A DNA stretch of 64,000 nt, taken from positions 317,216 to 381,215 of the forward strand of contig NZ_WJXZ01000002.1 of assembly GCF_009668025.1 (NCBI RefSeq). Reading direction: 5' to 3'. The position numbers and the translations under genes are program-made. The notes beneath the pieces were generated by a model that was given only the letters and a program-made list of their open reading frames with translations, was not told where the DNA came from and did not search any database. Positions 19,501-28,613 of this stretch are shown here, in pieces. The DNA is from Larkinella terrae (GTDB lineage Bacteria; Bacteroidota; Bacteroidia; Cytophagales; Spirosomataceae). The first letter of the stretch is position 1, and each line of letters starts with the position of its first letter.

Positions 19501-22500
19501 ACCAAACCCGGCGATCGATTTCCGCAACAGTCCGTTTTTTGTCAATACTGAGTTGACGGAATGGCAATCCGCGTTCGGACCGCGACGGGCGGGCGTAAGC
19601 TCTTTTGGCGTTGGTGGCACGAACGTACACGTTGTGCTGGAAGAAAATACGGCGGTGCTACCGGCAGAGCAACCGGCCGAACCCCGCCCTGCTCAACTGA
19701 TTGCCTGGTCGGCCAAATCAACCGCCAGCCGGGAACAATACGGCGCGTTGCTGGCCGATTTCGTGCAGAAAAACCGCCATATCAATCTGGCTGACGTGGC
19801 TTTTACCCTGCAAACCACCCGGGCGGCTTTTGCTCACCGCCGGTTTTTGGTAGCGTCCAATGGCGACGAGCTGACCGGAAAACTGCGGGCAACTACCGGT
19901 TCGGCAACTGAAACAAAATCGATTAAAGAATTGCCGGGAGAGGTCGTTTTTATGTTCCCCGGACAAGGTTCGCAGTACCTGAACATGGGCCGCGAACTTT
20001 ACGAACAGGAACCCGTTTATCGCCAGGCCATCGATGAATGCGCCGACCTGCTGAACGCGTATCTTGAAACCGACATTCGTCAGATTATCTATCCCGAAGA
20101 GGTGAACCGGAAAGCCGAGGAGAATTTAAAAAACACCCGGTTTACCCAACCCGCCCTGTTTGTAACAGAATATGCCCTGGCCAGACTCTGGATGAGCTGG
20201 GGCATCCGTCCGTCCTTGTTTTGCGGCCACAGCATCGGCGAATTCGTGGGCGCTCATCTGGCGGGCGTTTTTACGCTGGCCGATGCGCTAAAACTGATTA
20301 CGATTCGCGGGCGTCTGGTGAGCGAAATGCCCCGGGGGAGCATGCTTTCGGTGCGGATGGAAGCCGAAAAAATTGGAGGTTTGATGCCCGAACCGCTGTC
20401 GATTGCCGCCATCAACAGCCATAAACTGTGCGTCGTGGCGGGTCACGACGAAGACATTGCGGCTTTTGCCAGCGTGCTGGACGAGCAGGGCATTCCGAAC
20501 CGGGTTCTGGAAACGAGCCACGCGTTTCACTCGGTCATGATGGAGCCTGTGGTGGCCGAATTTAAAAAAATAGTTGACGAAGTGGTGCTGAGTCGCCCGC
20601 AGAAACCAATCCTTTCAACCGTTACCGGAACCTGGCTGACGGATGCGCAGGCAGTGGATTCGGATTACTGGGCGAAACATTTGCGTTTGACGGTGCGGTT
20701 TTCTTATGCCCTCGAATCTATTATTAATCTAAATCAGCCTTTGCTGATCGAAGTTGGTCCCGGGAACGCCACCACCACTTTTGCCCGTCAACAGGCGGGT
20801 GCCCGACCATTGAGCATCGTAACGAGTCTCGACAAAAAAGGCGCGCAGACCGAATACGAATCCATGCTGAAAGGACTGGGACAGCTCTGGATCAGTGGCC
20901 TGGAACCCGACTGGAACGCGGTCCATGCCAACCAAAACCGGGTTAAACGGACTTTACCAACGTACGCTTTTGATCGGAAACGCTACTGGGTCGATCCCGT
21001 GACACCAGCGACGGTCGTTCCAGTTGCCGATTCATCCTCGATTCCGGTAGTGCCCATACCACAAGTTGCCCATTCTGCTGACACCTTTCTATCGCCCGTT
21101 GCCATGAGAAAAGACGTATTAATCAACAAGGTAAAAGAAATGCTGGAAGACGCTTCCGGTGTTGAGATGGATGCCGTCACGTCGGATATGAGTTTTCTGG
21201 AAATGGGGCTCGACTCGTTACTGCTTACCCAGGTTTCGCTGACCTTGAAGAAGGAATTTGGCTTACCCATCACGTTCCGGCAGCTAAATGAAGAATACGC
21301 GACGATCGACGCCCTCGTTGATTACCTCGATCGGGCCTTACCCGCGGGGGCTTACGAACCGAAACCGGTTTCGCAACCTGCTGTTCAGCAGCCCGTTCCG
21401 TCGGCGGTATTTCACAGTCCCGTTACAGGACAAACCGGTAATGACGCGGTGCTGGAACTGATGGCGCAGCAGTTGCAGATTATGGCCAAACAGATTGCCG
21501 TGATGCAGGGCGCTCAGCAGACCTCGCTGCCGTCGCTGCCGTCGATGGCCGCTCTGGCGAATCTGAATGGAAAATCGCTCAATGGCAATGGAAACGGGAA
21601 AAGCAATGCGGCCAAAACGCCCGATCTAACGCCGGAAGAAGAAATCGAAATTAAAAAACCGTTCGGTGCCAGCGCCCGCATCGAGCGGCAGGTGACCGAA
21701 TTAAACCCCCGACAGAAAGCCTTTCTGCAGCAACTGACCAGCCGTTATAACCAGAAAACCGGTGGCAGTAAAAACTACACCCAGGAACACCGCTCCTACA
21801 TGGCCGATCCGCGGGTGGTTTCGGGATTCAAACCATTGACAAAAGAACTGGTTTATTCGATTGTCATCAACAAATCCAAAGGTAGCCGCTTGTGGGATAT
21901 CGACGGCAACGAATACATTGACATGCTCAACGGGTTTGGCTCGAACATGTTCGGTTACCAGCCCGAATTCGTTAAAAAAGCCCTGTATGGCCAGATTGAG
22001 AACGGTTTTGAAATCGGGCCGCAGCACGAACTGGCGGGCGAAGTCAGCCGCCTGATCTGCGAATTTACCGGTTTCGACCGGGCTGCTTTGTGCAGCACCG
22101 GTTCCGAAGCGGTTTTGGGCGCGATGCGGATTGCCCGGACGGTCACCGGCCGCTCGCTGATCGTGGCCTTCACCGGTTCCTACCACGGCATTGTCGATGA
22201 AGTGATTGTGCGAGGAAGTAAGAAATTGAAGTCCTATCCGGCCGCGCCGGGAATCATGCCGGAATCCGTTCAGAACATGCTGATCCTGGACTATGGGACG
22301 GAAGAAAGCCTGAAAATTATCCGGGAACGGGCGCACGAACTGGCGGCTGTGCTGGTCGAGCCGGTGCAGAGCCGCCGGCCGGAATTTGTCCCGATTGAGT
22401 TTCTGAAGGAAGTCCGGAAGATCACGGCGGCTGCAGGAACGGCGCTGATTTTCGACGAAGTCATTACCGGTTTCCGGATGCACCCCGGCGGTACGCAGGC

Positions 22501-23206
22501 GATGTTCGGGATCAAAGCCGATCTGGCGTCCTACGGAAAAGTGGTGGGCGGAGGCATTCCCATCGGCATTATTGCCGGGAAAAAAGACTACCTGGACGTG
22601 CTCGACGGCGGTTTCTGGCAATACGGCGATGCATCGTTTCCCGAAAAAGGCGTGACGTATTTTGCCGGTACGTTCGTTCGCCACCCGCTGGCGCTCGCAA
22701 CGGCCAAAGCGTCGTTGCTGCACCTGAAAGAAGCCGGGCCGGGTTTGCAAAAAGGACTGACTGCCAAAGCCGAACGCATCGCCCGGGAGCTGAACGCCGA
22801 GTTTGAGCGACACCAGATTCCGCTGTATGTAGCCCAGTTTGGCTCGCTCTGGAAAATCAAACCGAAAGAGGAAATACCGTACGGCGAGCTGCTGTTCGTT
22901 TTGCTGCGCGAAAAAGGCATTCACATCTGGGACGGTTTTCCGTGTTTCATCACCGAAGCCCATACCGATGCGGAAATTGATCTGGTGCTTCAGCGGTTTT
23001 TCGAGTCGATTCAGGAATTGATAGAGGCCGATATTTTTAAATCGAAGTTCAAAGCGGAGTTGCCCAAAGCCCAAACCGGTCATTCGTATTCCTACAATGA
23101 ACCGCCGACGCCCGACGCCCGGCTGGGACGGGATCAGGACGGCAACCCGGCCTGGTTTATCGTGGACCCGGAAAACCCCGGCGAATACTTGCAGATTAAA
23201 ATTTGA
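16535..23206 (+). CDS. Hybrid NRPS/PKS: A-PCP-KS-AT-ACP-aminotransferase
   Basis: 2223 residues. The adenylation domain (about 10-530) has YTSGSTGRPKG (about 168), NKYGPTEATI, YKTGDIG and NGKIDKKALP. PCP follows with GGNSL (S557). KS begins about 614 with active-site ACSTS (C784), EAHGTATPIGDP and KSNMGH. AT has GHSIGE (S1233) and the malonyl-type motif HAFH. ACP carries GLDSL (S1561). From about 1761 to 2180 there is a class III PLP aminotransferase with the Schiff-base lysine in YGKVVGGG (K2002). No C, KR, DH or ER domain is present. The predicted job is to load an amino acid, extend it by malonyl and transaminate the beta-keto thioester to a beta-amine, as the MycA/iturin-type aminotransferase modules do. 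The tail (LGRDQDGNPAWFIVDPENPG) resembles linkers before a condensation partner. First gene of the cluster. Confidence 0.92.
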   Translation: MIPGSEFDTPMRYFMDKTILILFSEQVRKSADCIAIAFEGQQITYQQVDEKSNQLAHYLRKKGVGAESLVPICLNRSLEMVIGILGILKAGGAYVPIDPEYPIERIKYILSDTDSRIVVTDSGSDSLLAGCSNELERICLDKNWETLALESKETVLHSVQPAHLAYVIYTSGSTGRPKGVLVEHRNVSNFIHNQSLEFDIQSHDAILQTSNYAFDPATEQIFLALCNGAKLVLIRKESLFNPDDVIQVINEQNVTHLHTTPSLLRYIPAAKYGILKRVVSAGEICPPDLANTWGSLLAFYNKYGPTEATISSIQYRYSTDINPEVPVPIGKPIANTQIYILDETGNPVPDGMSGEIYIGGAGVARGYLNNPVLTSEKFIDNPFGDKIGQKLYKTGDIGKYLPDGNIEFIGRLDDQVKIRGHRIELSEIETVLGNYESVNQCVVVAQNDRNAGQRLVAYVVVNEKIDNAFIKNYLAHKLPEYMLPSLIVQMTALPLTFNGKIDKKALPKPVGIRSSLSGLYLAPVSQLEKNIETVWAEILQMDKVSLDDNFFELGGNSLLAISVVTTLKNRFGYTIPITKLYQQPSIQGLAAFLGTKKENSALPVKAKQSAEAQDIAVIGMAGRFPGADTIDALWDILKTGKETTHFFTEEELDKSIPTGLRNDADYVKARGIINKADEFDPLFFGVNPRLAELMDPQHRIFLEIAWEALESAGYEPQKYAGSIGVFGGCRNNTYYYTNVLPNAELVERVGSFQVMTANDKDYIATRTAYALNLRGPAVTVQSACSTSLLAIAQAVDSIRNGQCDMALAGGAAIAQPINSGYLYQEGAMLSNDGHCRPFSADAQGTVFSDGAGIVLLKGLEAARRDGDTVFAVIKGIGVNNDGGGKGSFTAPNAEGQAGAIAMALQDARVDPATLSYIEAHGTATPIGDPIEIEGLKMAFGDLPATQFCAIGSIKSNMGHLTTAAGVAGFIKTVLSLHHKQLPSSIHFSAPNPAIDFRNSPFFVNTELTEWQSAFGPRRAGVSSFGVGGTNVHVVLEENTAVLPAEQPAEPRPAQLIAWSAKSTASREQYGALLADFVQKNRHINLADVAFTLQTTRAAFAHRRFLVASNGDELTGKLRATTGSATETKSIKELPGEVVFMFPGQGSQYLNMGRELYEQEPVYRQAIDECADLLNAYLETDIRQIIYPEEVNRKAEENLKNTRFTQPALFVTEYALARLWMSWGIRPSLFCGHSIGEFVGAHLAGVFTLADALKLITIRGRLVSEMPRGSMLSVRMEAEKIGGLMPEPLSIAAINSHKLCVVAGHDEDIAAFASVLDEQGIPNRVLETSHAFHSVMMEPVVAEFKKIVDEVVLSRPQKPILSTVTGTWLTDAQAVDSDYWAKHLRLTVRFSYALESIINLNQPLLIEVGPGNATTTFARQQAGARPLSIVTSLDKKGAQTEYESMLKGLGQLWISGLEPDWNAVHANQNRVKRTLPTYAFDRKRYWVDPVTPATVVPVADSSSIPVVPIPQVAHSADTFLSPVAMRKDVLINKVKEMLEDASGVEMDAVTSDMSFLEMGLDSLLLTQVSLTLKKEFGLPITFRQLNEEYATIDALVDYLDRALPAGAYEPKPVSQPAVQQPVPSAVFHSPVTGQTGNDAVLELMAQQLQIMAKQIAVMQGAQQTSLPSLPSMAALANLNGKSLNGNGNGKSNAAKTPDLTPEEEIEIKKPFGASARIERQVTELNPRQKAFLQQLTSRYNQKTGGSKNYTQEHRSYMADPRVVSGFKPLTKELVYSIVINKSKGSRLWDIDGNEYIDMLNGFGSNMFGYQPEFVKKALYGQIENGFEIGPQHELAGEVSRLICEFTGFDRAALCSTGSEAVLGAMRIARTVTGRSLIVAFTGSYHGIVDEVIVRGSKKLKSYPAAPGIMPESVQNMLILDYGTEESLKIIRERAHELAAVLVEPVQSRRPEFVPIEFLKEVRKITAAAGTALIFDEVITGFRMHPGGTQAMFGIKADLASYGKVVGGGIPIGIIAGKKDYLDVLDGGFWQYGDASFPEKGVTYFAGTFVRHPLALATAKASLLHLKEAGPGLQKGLTAKAERIARELNAEFERHQIPLYVAQFGSLWKIKPKEEIPYGELLFVLLREKGIHIWDGFPCFITEAHTDAEIDLVLQRFFESIQELIEADIFKSKFKAELPKAQTGHSYSYNEPPTPDARLGRDQDGNPAWFIVDPENPGEYLQIKI

Positions 23207-23238
23207 TTAAAAAAATGTAATAAATCATAGTTATCTTT

Positions 23239-26200
23239 ATGTCTGTAACTATACCTGTCCCTAACGTAATGGCTGTTAAATTTGACCCTTTTGCCGGACC
23301 TGAAATTGTGCGGGTTGCACCGTCGACGGAGCCACAAAAGGAAATCTGGACGGCTTGCCTGCTGGGTGGTGACAACGCTACCCGGTCATATAATCTGCTG
23401 AACTCACTGCTGTTTCAGGGCTCCTTTGATCGGGAGGCTATGGAGCAGGCCATTCAGACACTGGTTGCCCGGCACGAAGCGTTGCGGATGGTTTTCAGTG
23501 CCAACGGCGAATACCTTTGCATCTTTAAAGAACTATCTATACCGGTTGCCTATCAGGATATTTCGGAAAAAACGGCCGCAGAGAAAGACAGATTGATTGA
23601 CGGGTATCTTAAGCAGGAAACCGTTCACATCTTTGATCTGTTGAACGGCCCGTTATTCCGGGCGGCTATCTTCAAAACCGCCGGCCAGGAGCACCGCCTG
23701 ATTTTAACCACCCACCACAGCACGCGCGACGGCTGGTCGATGGGCGCGATGCTGCTCGATCTGAGCGCGCTATATTCGGCCCGGGTGCAGGGCATTCCGG
23801 CCAGGCTGCCGGATGCGCCTTCGTACGGGCAATACGCGGAGGATCAGCACCGATTTTCGAACAGTGACGAATACCAGCAGACGGAAAATTTCTGGATGCG
23901 TAAATTCAGCGACGCCGTACCGGTTTTTGACCTGCCCACCGATTTCCCGCGCCCCGCCCAGCGTACCTTTGCCAGCAAGCGCCTTGATTATCCGCTGGAC
24001 AGCGAGTTCGTTCTGTCGGTTAAAAAAATGGGGTTAAAAGCCGGATGCAGCTTTGTGACGACGCTGTTGGCCGCTTTTGAAGTCCTGCTGCACCGCGTAT
24101 CCGGCCAGGAAGATATCATTGTCGGCTTACCCACCGCCGGGCAATCCGTAACGGGCAACAATCGGTTGGTGGGGCATTGCGTCAACCTGCTGCCCCTGCG
24201 GAGCCACCTCGATCCGCAACAAACGTTTACCGACTTTTTGAAGACCTGTCGGCAGGCGGTTTTTGATGCTTATGACCACCAGCGCCTGACGTTCGGCAAC
24301 CTGGTGAGGAAACTGAACATTCCGCGGGATACGTCGCGGGTGGCGCTGGTTCCGGTTGTTTTCAATATCGACATGGGAATGAACGATGGCGTTCATTTTC
24401 AGGGTCTTACTCACCAATTAATCAGCCATCCCAAAGAATACGAAAACTTTGAGTTGTTTTTCAACGCCACCGGATCCGAAAAAGCGTTAACCATTGAATG
24501 GTCATATAATACGCAATTGTTTAAAGCTGAGACAATTGACCGGATGATGACCGAGTTTGCCAATCTCCTGAAAACCATTGTTGCCTATCCATCTATTGTT
24601 ATTAGTGAGATCAAATTTATGTCGGAAACTAGTTTGAAAGAACAATTAACCCAATGGAATGACACCGAAGTCGACTACCCGAATCACACGCCCTTACACG
24701 ATTTAATTGCTCAAAGTGCCGCCAGCTATCCCAACAAAACCGCCCTGCGGTTTAACAAACAGGAAACCAGTTACCAGGTTTTGAACGAAACCGCTAACCA
24801 ACTGGCGCACCACCTGATTCAGAAAGGAATAGCGAAAGGAGATGTGATCGGGATTGCGCTGGATCGTTCGCCGAACATGCTAATTACGTTGCTGGCGGTT
24901 TTGAAAGCCGGAGCAGCTTATTTACCGCTCGACCCGGATTATCCGCAGGAACGGGTGACGTTCATGCTGGCCGACTCCTCGGCCCGGATGCTGATCACCG
25001 CCCGAAAATACCAGGGACGGTTGAAAAGCCAGGCGACTGAACTCTTGATCGAGGATGCGCTGGCGGAGTCGAAAGCCCATCCGAAGGAAGACCCGGCCCG
25101 GGCGGTTTCGGGTGATGACCTGGCCTATGTACTGTATACCTCCGGTTCGACGGGGAAACCGAAAGGCGTTTTGATTGAGCACCGCAACCTGGTCAATTTC
25201 CTGTGGAGCATGCAGCAGGCGCCCGGTATCGGCAAAAACGACATTCTGCTGGCGGTAACGACGATTTCGTTCGACATCGCGGGGCTGGAATTGTATTTGC
25301 CGCTTGTTGCCGGGGCCACGGTTTTGCTGGCCGATCCGACCGTTACGCGCGACGGCCGTACGTTGCTCGATCTGGTAAAAGCGGAAAAAGTCAGTATCCT
25401 GCAGGCAACGCCCTCGACCTGGCGGATGCTGCTTGACGCCGGTTGGGACAAACCGCTGCCGCTGAAAGCGCTCTGCGGAGGTGAAGCTATTTCGAACGAT
25501 CTGGCCGAAAAACTGATCGCCCGGTGCGCGGAATTGTGGAACATGTACGGCCCGACGGAAACCACGGTCTGGTCGACGATTAAGAAGCTGAACAAGTCGG
25601 AAGTCATCACGATTGGCCGTCCGATCAACAATACGCAGGTTTATATTCTGGACGAATTCCTCAAACCCGTAGCCGTCGGATCGGTGGGCGAAATTTACAT
25701 CGCCGGTGATGGCGTAGCCCGTGGCTACCTGAATCGTCCGGAGTTGACGAGCGAGCGGTTTTTGAGAGATCCGTTTGCCAACGTGCCGGAAAGCGTCATG
25801 TACCGAACCGGTGATCTGGGTAAATTTCTGGAAACCGGCGAAATCCAGTGCCTGGGGCGCATCGATCAGCAGGTGAAAATCCGGGGTCACCGGATCGAGC
25901 TGGGGGAAATCGAAAATGTGATCAGCACGATCCGGGAAGTGAAGGAAACCGCCGTCATTGCGCACGAAACCAAGGCTGGCGATCAGGTGCTGGTGGCTTA
26001 CGTTGTTCCCGAAGCGCTGACAACCAACGATAAAGCGCCGAGCTGGCAGGATCGCTGGGACATGATTTACACGATGGGTGTCAAGCACGAAAGCGGCCTG
26101 AAACCGGAGGAGCAAAACCTCGAAATCGCCATTGCCGAGCAGTTAAGCGGGAAGAAAGACGTCAAAGAAGAGATTGAAGACTGGGTTCAGCAATCGATTC

Positions 26201-28482
26201 GGCGAATTCGGAAATTGAGCCCGAAGCGGATCATGGAAGTCGGTTGCGGGGCGGGTCAGTTGCTATTTGAACTGGCGCCCGACGCATCGCTTTACATCGG
26301 TACGGATTATTCCCCGACAGCCATCGACAACCTGCGGGAAAAGCTGGCGTTGAATTCGGCCAAGTGGCGGAATGTGAAAACCGCCGTGGGTACGGCCGAC
26401 GATTTCAGTGCGGTTCCGGCGGGTTCTTTAGACCTCGTGCTGATCCACAGCGTGGCCCAGTACTTCGCCGATACGGCTTATTTGCTGCGGGTAATCGAAC
26501 AGGCGGTGAAATCCGTGGCGCAGGGCGGGTGTATTTTCATCGGTGATATGCAGGGAAAAAGTACGCTGCGGATACACCACACCTTCGATCAGTTTCCCCG
26601 TTCGTCGGCGGAAAACACCGTTGCCGACTTTAAAAAGATTGTCGACCGGCGGGTTTTCATTGAAGATGAGTTGATGGCCGACCCGGCTTATTTCTATCTT
26701 TTACCGCAACTTATCCCGGCTATTTCGGCGGTGGATATTCAGCTTCGCGAAGGAAAATTCCTGAACGAAACGACCAAACACCACTACGACATCTGGCTTT
26801 ACGTCGGCAATCCGCCCGCCGTGGCCGTGGCCGAAACCGTTGTCGACTGGACGCCGGATTATACGATCGAACGCCTGGAAAAGAGTCTTTCGGAAAACCC
26901 GCAGACGGTTTTGCAGCTCCGGAACGTGTTCAACAGCCGCACCGCCGAAGATCATACGCTGCTGCAGGTAATCGACGGGTTGCGCAACGAGGCACTGCTG
27001 GTGGAAGCGAAGGAAAAAATGACTGCCATTCCCGCCCATGTCGATCCGGCCATTCTGTGGTCGACCGGCGGCAAACATCATTTTTCGACCTACGTTCGCT
27101 GGGCGGGCGACGGCTCCGATAACCGGCTGGACGTTGTCTTTATTCCGGCGGAGCTCAAAAACCGCATTCCGGCCCAACCCGCTTCCATCGTGCTGGAAGG
27201 GCATTCGCTCAACGATTTTGCCCGCAATCCGTTCAAACACAACGTCGTCGTTCCGCAGGAACAGGTGCAGGTCTGGAAGCAGCAGATCCGGAAAAACCTG
27301 CCGGACTACATGGTTCCCAACAATTTTGTCGTTCTGGCCAAACTGCCGTTAACGCCGAACGGAAAAATTGACAAAAAGGCGTTGCCTGATCCGATGCTCG
27401 ACGGTGTCGAAAACCGGACCGGTTTTATGGCTCCGCGGACGGATATCGAAAAGCTGGTGGCCGACATCTGGAAAGAGTGTCTGCGGCTGGAAAAAATAAG
27501 CGTGTTCGACAATTTCTTTGAGCTGGGCGGCCACTCACTGATTGCGGTTCAGGTCATGACGCGGCTGGAGAAAAAAACCGGTAAACGGCTGCCGTTGTCC
27601 ATGTTATTTGAATACCCGACGATCGAAAAGCTGGCGTCGATTCTGCACATGAACGGGCGGTCGGTCACCTGGGATTCGCTGGTTCCGATCAAACCACAGG
27701 GCACTAAAATTCCGCTTTATATCGTGCATGGTGCGGGTTTGCATGTCTTGTTATTCAATACGCTGGCGATCAATATGGACGCCGATCAACCGGTTTATGG
27801 TCTCCAGGCGAAGGGAATCAATAGCGATGATGAGCCGCTGGATAGCATTGAAGCCATTGCCGCTTATTACATCGATGCGATCATGGCTAAAAATCCGGAC
27901 GGGCCTTATGCCCTGGCCGGTTATTCGTTCGGGGGTATTATTGCCTACGAAATGAGCAAACAGTTAAAGGAAAAAGGAAAGGAAGTAAAAATGCTGGCGA
28001 TGTTCGATTCGTACGCCGATCAGTCCAATTTTTATGATCCCTGGCCAATCCGTTTATGGAATGATTCAGCCACCCTGGTCAAAGAGCGGTTATACATTCT
28101 TACACTCCTGAAAAAGTATCCGGGCGAGACGATCCGAACCAAAGTTGATTCGATCAAACGCCGGACAAATCAGTTATACCGCCGGATTCGGTATAATGAA
28201 GATTACATGAAAGTATTTCATGGGAATTATTATAAGGTGAACGAAACGAATATTATCGCTGCCCGCAACTACCGCCTGGTGCCGCAGGATATCAAGATAA
28301 CCTTGTTCCGGGCCAAAAAACAACTGGCGTATAAAGCGGATTTTGAGTTTTTAGGCTGGAAACCATTCGCGTTAAAAGGTATCGATATTCACGAAGTTCC
28401 GGGCGATCACGTTAATTTATTCACTCCACCAAACGACAAAGAGTTCGCCCGTATTCTGCAGGAAGCTCTCGATAATTGCTAA
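23239..28482 (+). CDS. NRPS: C-A(N-methyltransferase)-PCP-TE, predicted sarcosine-loading, terminal
   Basis: 1747 residues, 32 bp after the first megasynthase. The C domain has an intact HHSTRDG (H159, H160, D164). The A domain (from about 480) shows YTSGSTGKPKG, MYGPTETTVW, YRTGDLG and GHRIELGEIE. Between A8 and A10 a methyltransferase is inserted (about 930-1240; VGCGAGQ near 1001). A10 (NGKIDKKALP) lies near 1373, then PCP GGHSL (S1433). The TE has GYSFGG (S1563), MFDSY (D1590) and GDH (H1724). Pocket residues read by alignment to GrsA are D-I-L-Q-L-G-M-V-W, a glycine-type code, so N-methylglycine is the inferred monomer. The terminal TE implies release by hydrolysis or cyclisation. Confidence 0.92.
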   Translation: MSVTIPVPNVMAVKFDPFAGPEIVRVAPSTEPQKEIWTACLLGGDNATRSYNLLNSLLFQGSFDREAMEQAIQTLVARHEALRMVFSANGEYLCIFKELSIPVAYQDISEKTAAEKDRLIDGYLKQETVHIFDLLNGPLFRAAIFKTAGQEHRLILTTHHSTRDGWSMGAMLLDLSALYSARVQGIPARLPDAPSYGQYAEDQHRFSNSDEYQQTENFWMRKFSDAVPVFDLPTDFPRPAQRTFASKRLDYPLDSEFVLSVKKMGLKAGCSFVTTLLAAFEVLLHRVSGQEDIIVGLPTAGQSVTGNNRLVGHCVNLLPLRSHLDPQQTFTDFLKTCRQAVFDAYDHQRLTFGNLVRKLNIPRDTSRVALVPVVFNIDMGMNDGVHFQGLTHQLISHPKEYENFELFFNATGSEKALTIEWSYNTQLFKAETIDRMMTEFANLLKTIVAYPSIVISEIKFMSETSLKEQLTQWNDTEVDYPNHTPLHDLIAQSAASYPNKTALRFNKQETSYQVLNETANQLAHHLIQKGIAKGDVIGIALDRSPNMLITLLAVLKAGAAYLPLDPDYPQERVTFMLADSSARMLITARKYQGRLKSQATELLIEDALAESKAHPKEDPARAVSGDDLAYVLYTSGSTGKPKGVLIEHRNLVNFLWSMQQAPGIGKNDILLAVTTISFDIAGLELYLPLVAGATVLLADPTVTRDGRTLLDLVKAEKVSILQATPSTWRMLLDAGWDKPLPLKALCGGEAISNDLAEKLIARCAELWNMYGPTETTVWSTIKKLNKSEVITIGRPINNTQVYILDEFLKPVAVGSVGEIYIAGDGVARGYLNRPELTSERFLRDPFANVPESVMYRTGDLGKFLETGEIQCLGRIDQQVKIRGHRIELGEIENVISTIREVKETAVIAHETKAGDQVLVAYVVPEALTTNDKAPSWQDRWDMIYTMGVKHESGLKPEEQNLEIAIAEQLSGKKDVKEEIEDWVQQSIRRIRKLSPKRIMEVGCGAGQLLFELAPDASLYIGTDYSPTAIDNLREKLALNSAKWRNVKTAVGTADDFSAVPAGSLDLVLIHSVAQYFADTAYLLRVIEQAVKSVAQGGCIFIGDMQGKSTLRIHHTFDQFPRSSAENTVADFKKIVDRRVFIEDELMADPAYFYLLPQLIPAISAVDIQLREGKFLNETTKHHYDIWLYVGNPPAVAVAETVVDWTPDYTIERLEKSLSENPQTVLQLRNVFNSRTAEDHTLLQVIDGLRNEALLVEAKEKMTAIPAHVDPAILWSTGGKHHFSTYVRWAGDGSDNRLDVVFIPAELKNRIPAQPASIVLEGHSLNDFARNPFKHNVVVPQEQVQVWKQQIRKNLPDYMVPNNFVVLAKLPLTPNGKIDKKALPDPMLDGVENRTGFMAPRTDIEKLVADIWKECLRLEKISVFDNFFELGGHSLIAVQVMTRLEKKTGKRLPLSMLFEYPTIEKLASILHMNGRSVTWDSLVPIKPQGTKIPLYIVHGAGLHVLLFNTLAINMDADQPVYGLQAKGINSDDEPLDSIEAIAAYYIDAIMAKNPDGPYALAGYSFGGIIAYEMSKQLKEKGKEVKMLAMFDSYADQSNFYDPWPIRLWNDSATLVKERLYILTLLKKYPGETIRTKVDSIKRRTNQLYRRIRYNEDYMKVFHGNYYKVNETNIIAARNYRLVPQDIKITLFRAKKQLAYKADFEFLGWKPFALKGIDIHEVPGDHVNLFTPPNDKEFARILQEALDNC

Positions 28483-28517
28483 AATCTACGTATTTCTGAT
28501 TACATCTACCTGAACGG

Positions 28518-28555
28518 GATTAACATCGTATTTATTCGTAAATACGATGTTAATC
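28518..28555. terminator. Perfect 17-bp-stem hairpin with TTCG loop
   Basis: Two 17-nt arms (28518-28534 and 28539-28555, starting gattaacatcg) are exact reverse complements around a TTCG tetraloop. It begins 36 bp after the NRPS stop and ends 59 bp before the first oxygenase gene. There is no T-run on either side, so it is not a classical Rho-independent terminator. It may be an attenuator, an mRNA-processing or stability element, or a protein-binding dyad. Confidence 0.55.
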
Positions 28556-28613
28556 ATCGGAACTTCGCGCTATCCCAAAAGAATTTAACCGCCGGTAACC
28601 CTAACTCTTTTAA

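Noticed and set aside
21701-23083. A 460-codon minus-strand open frame
   Set aside because: Antisense to the aminotransferase domain of the first megasynthase; no recognisable motifs.
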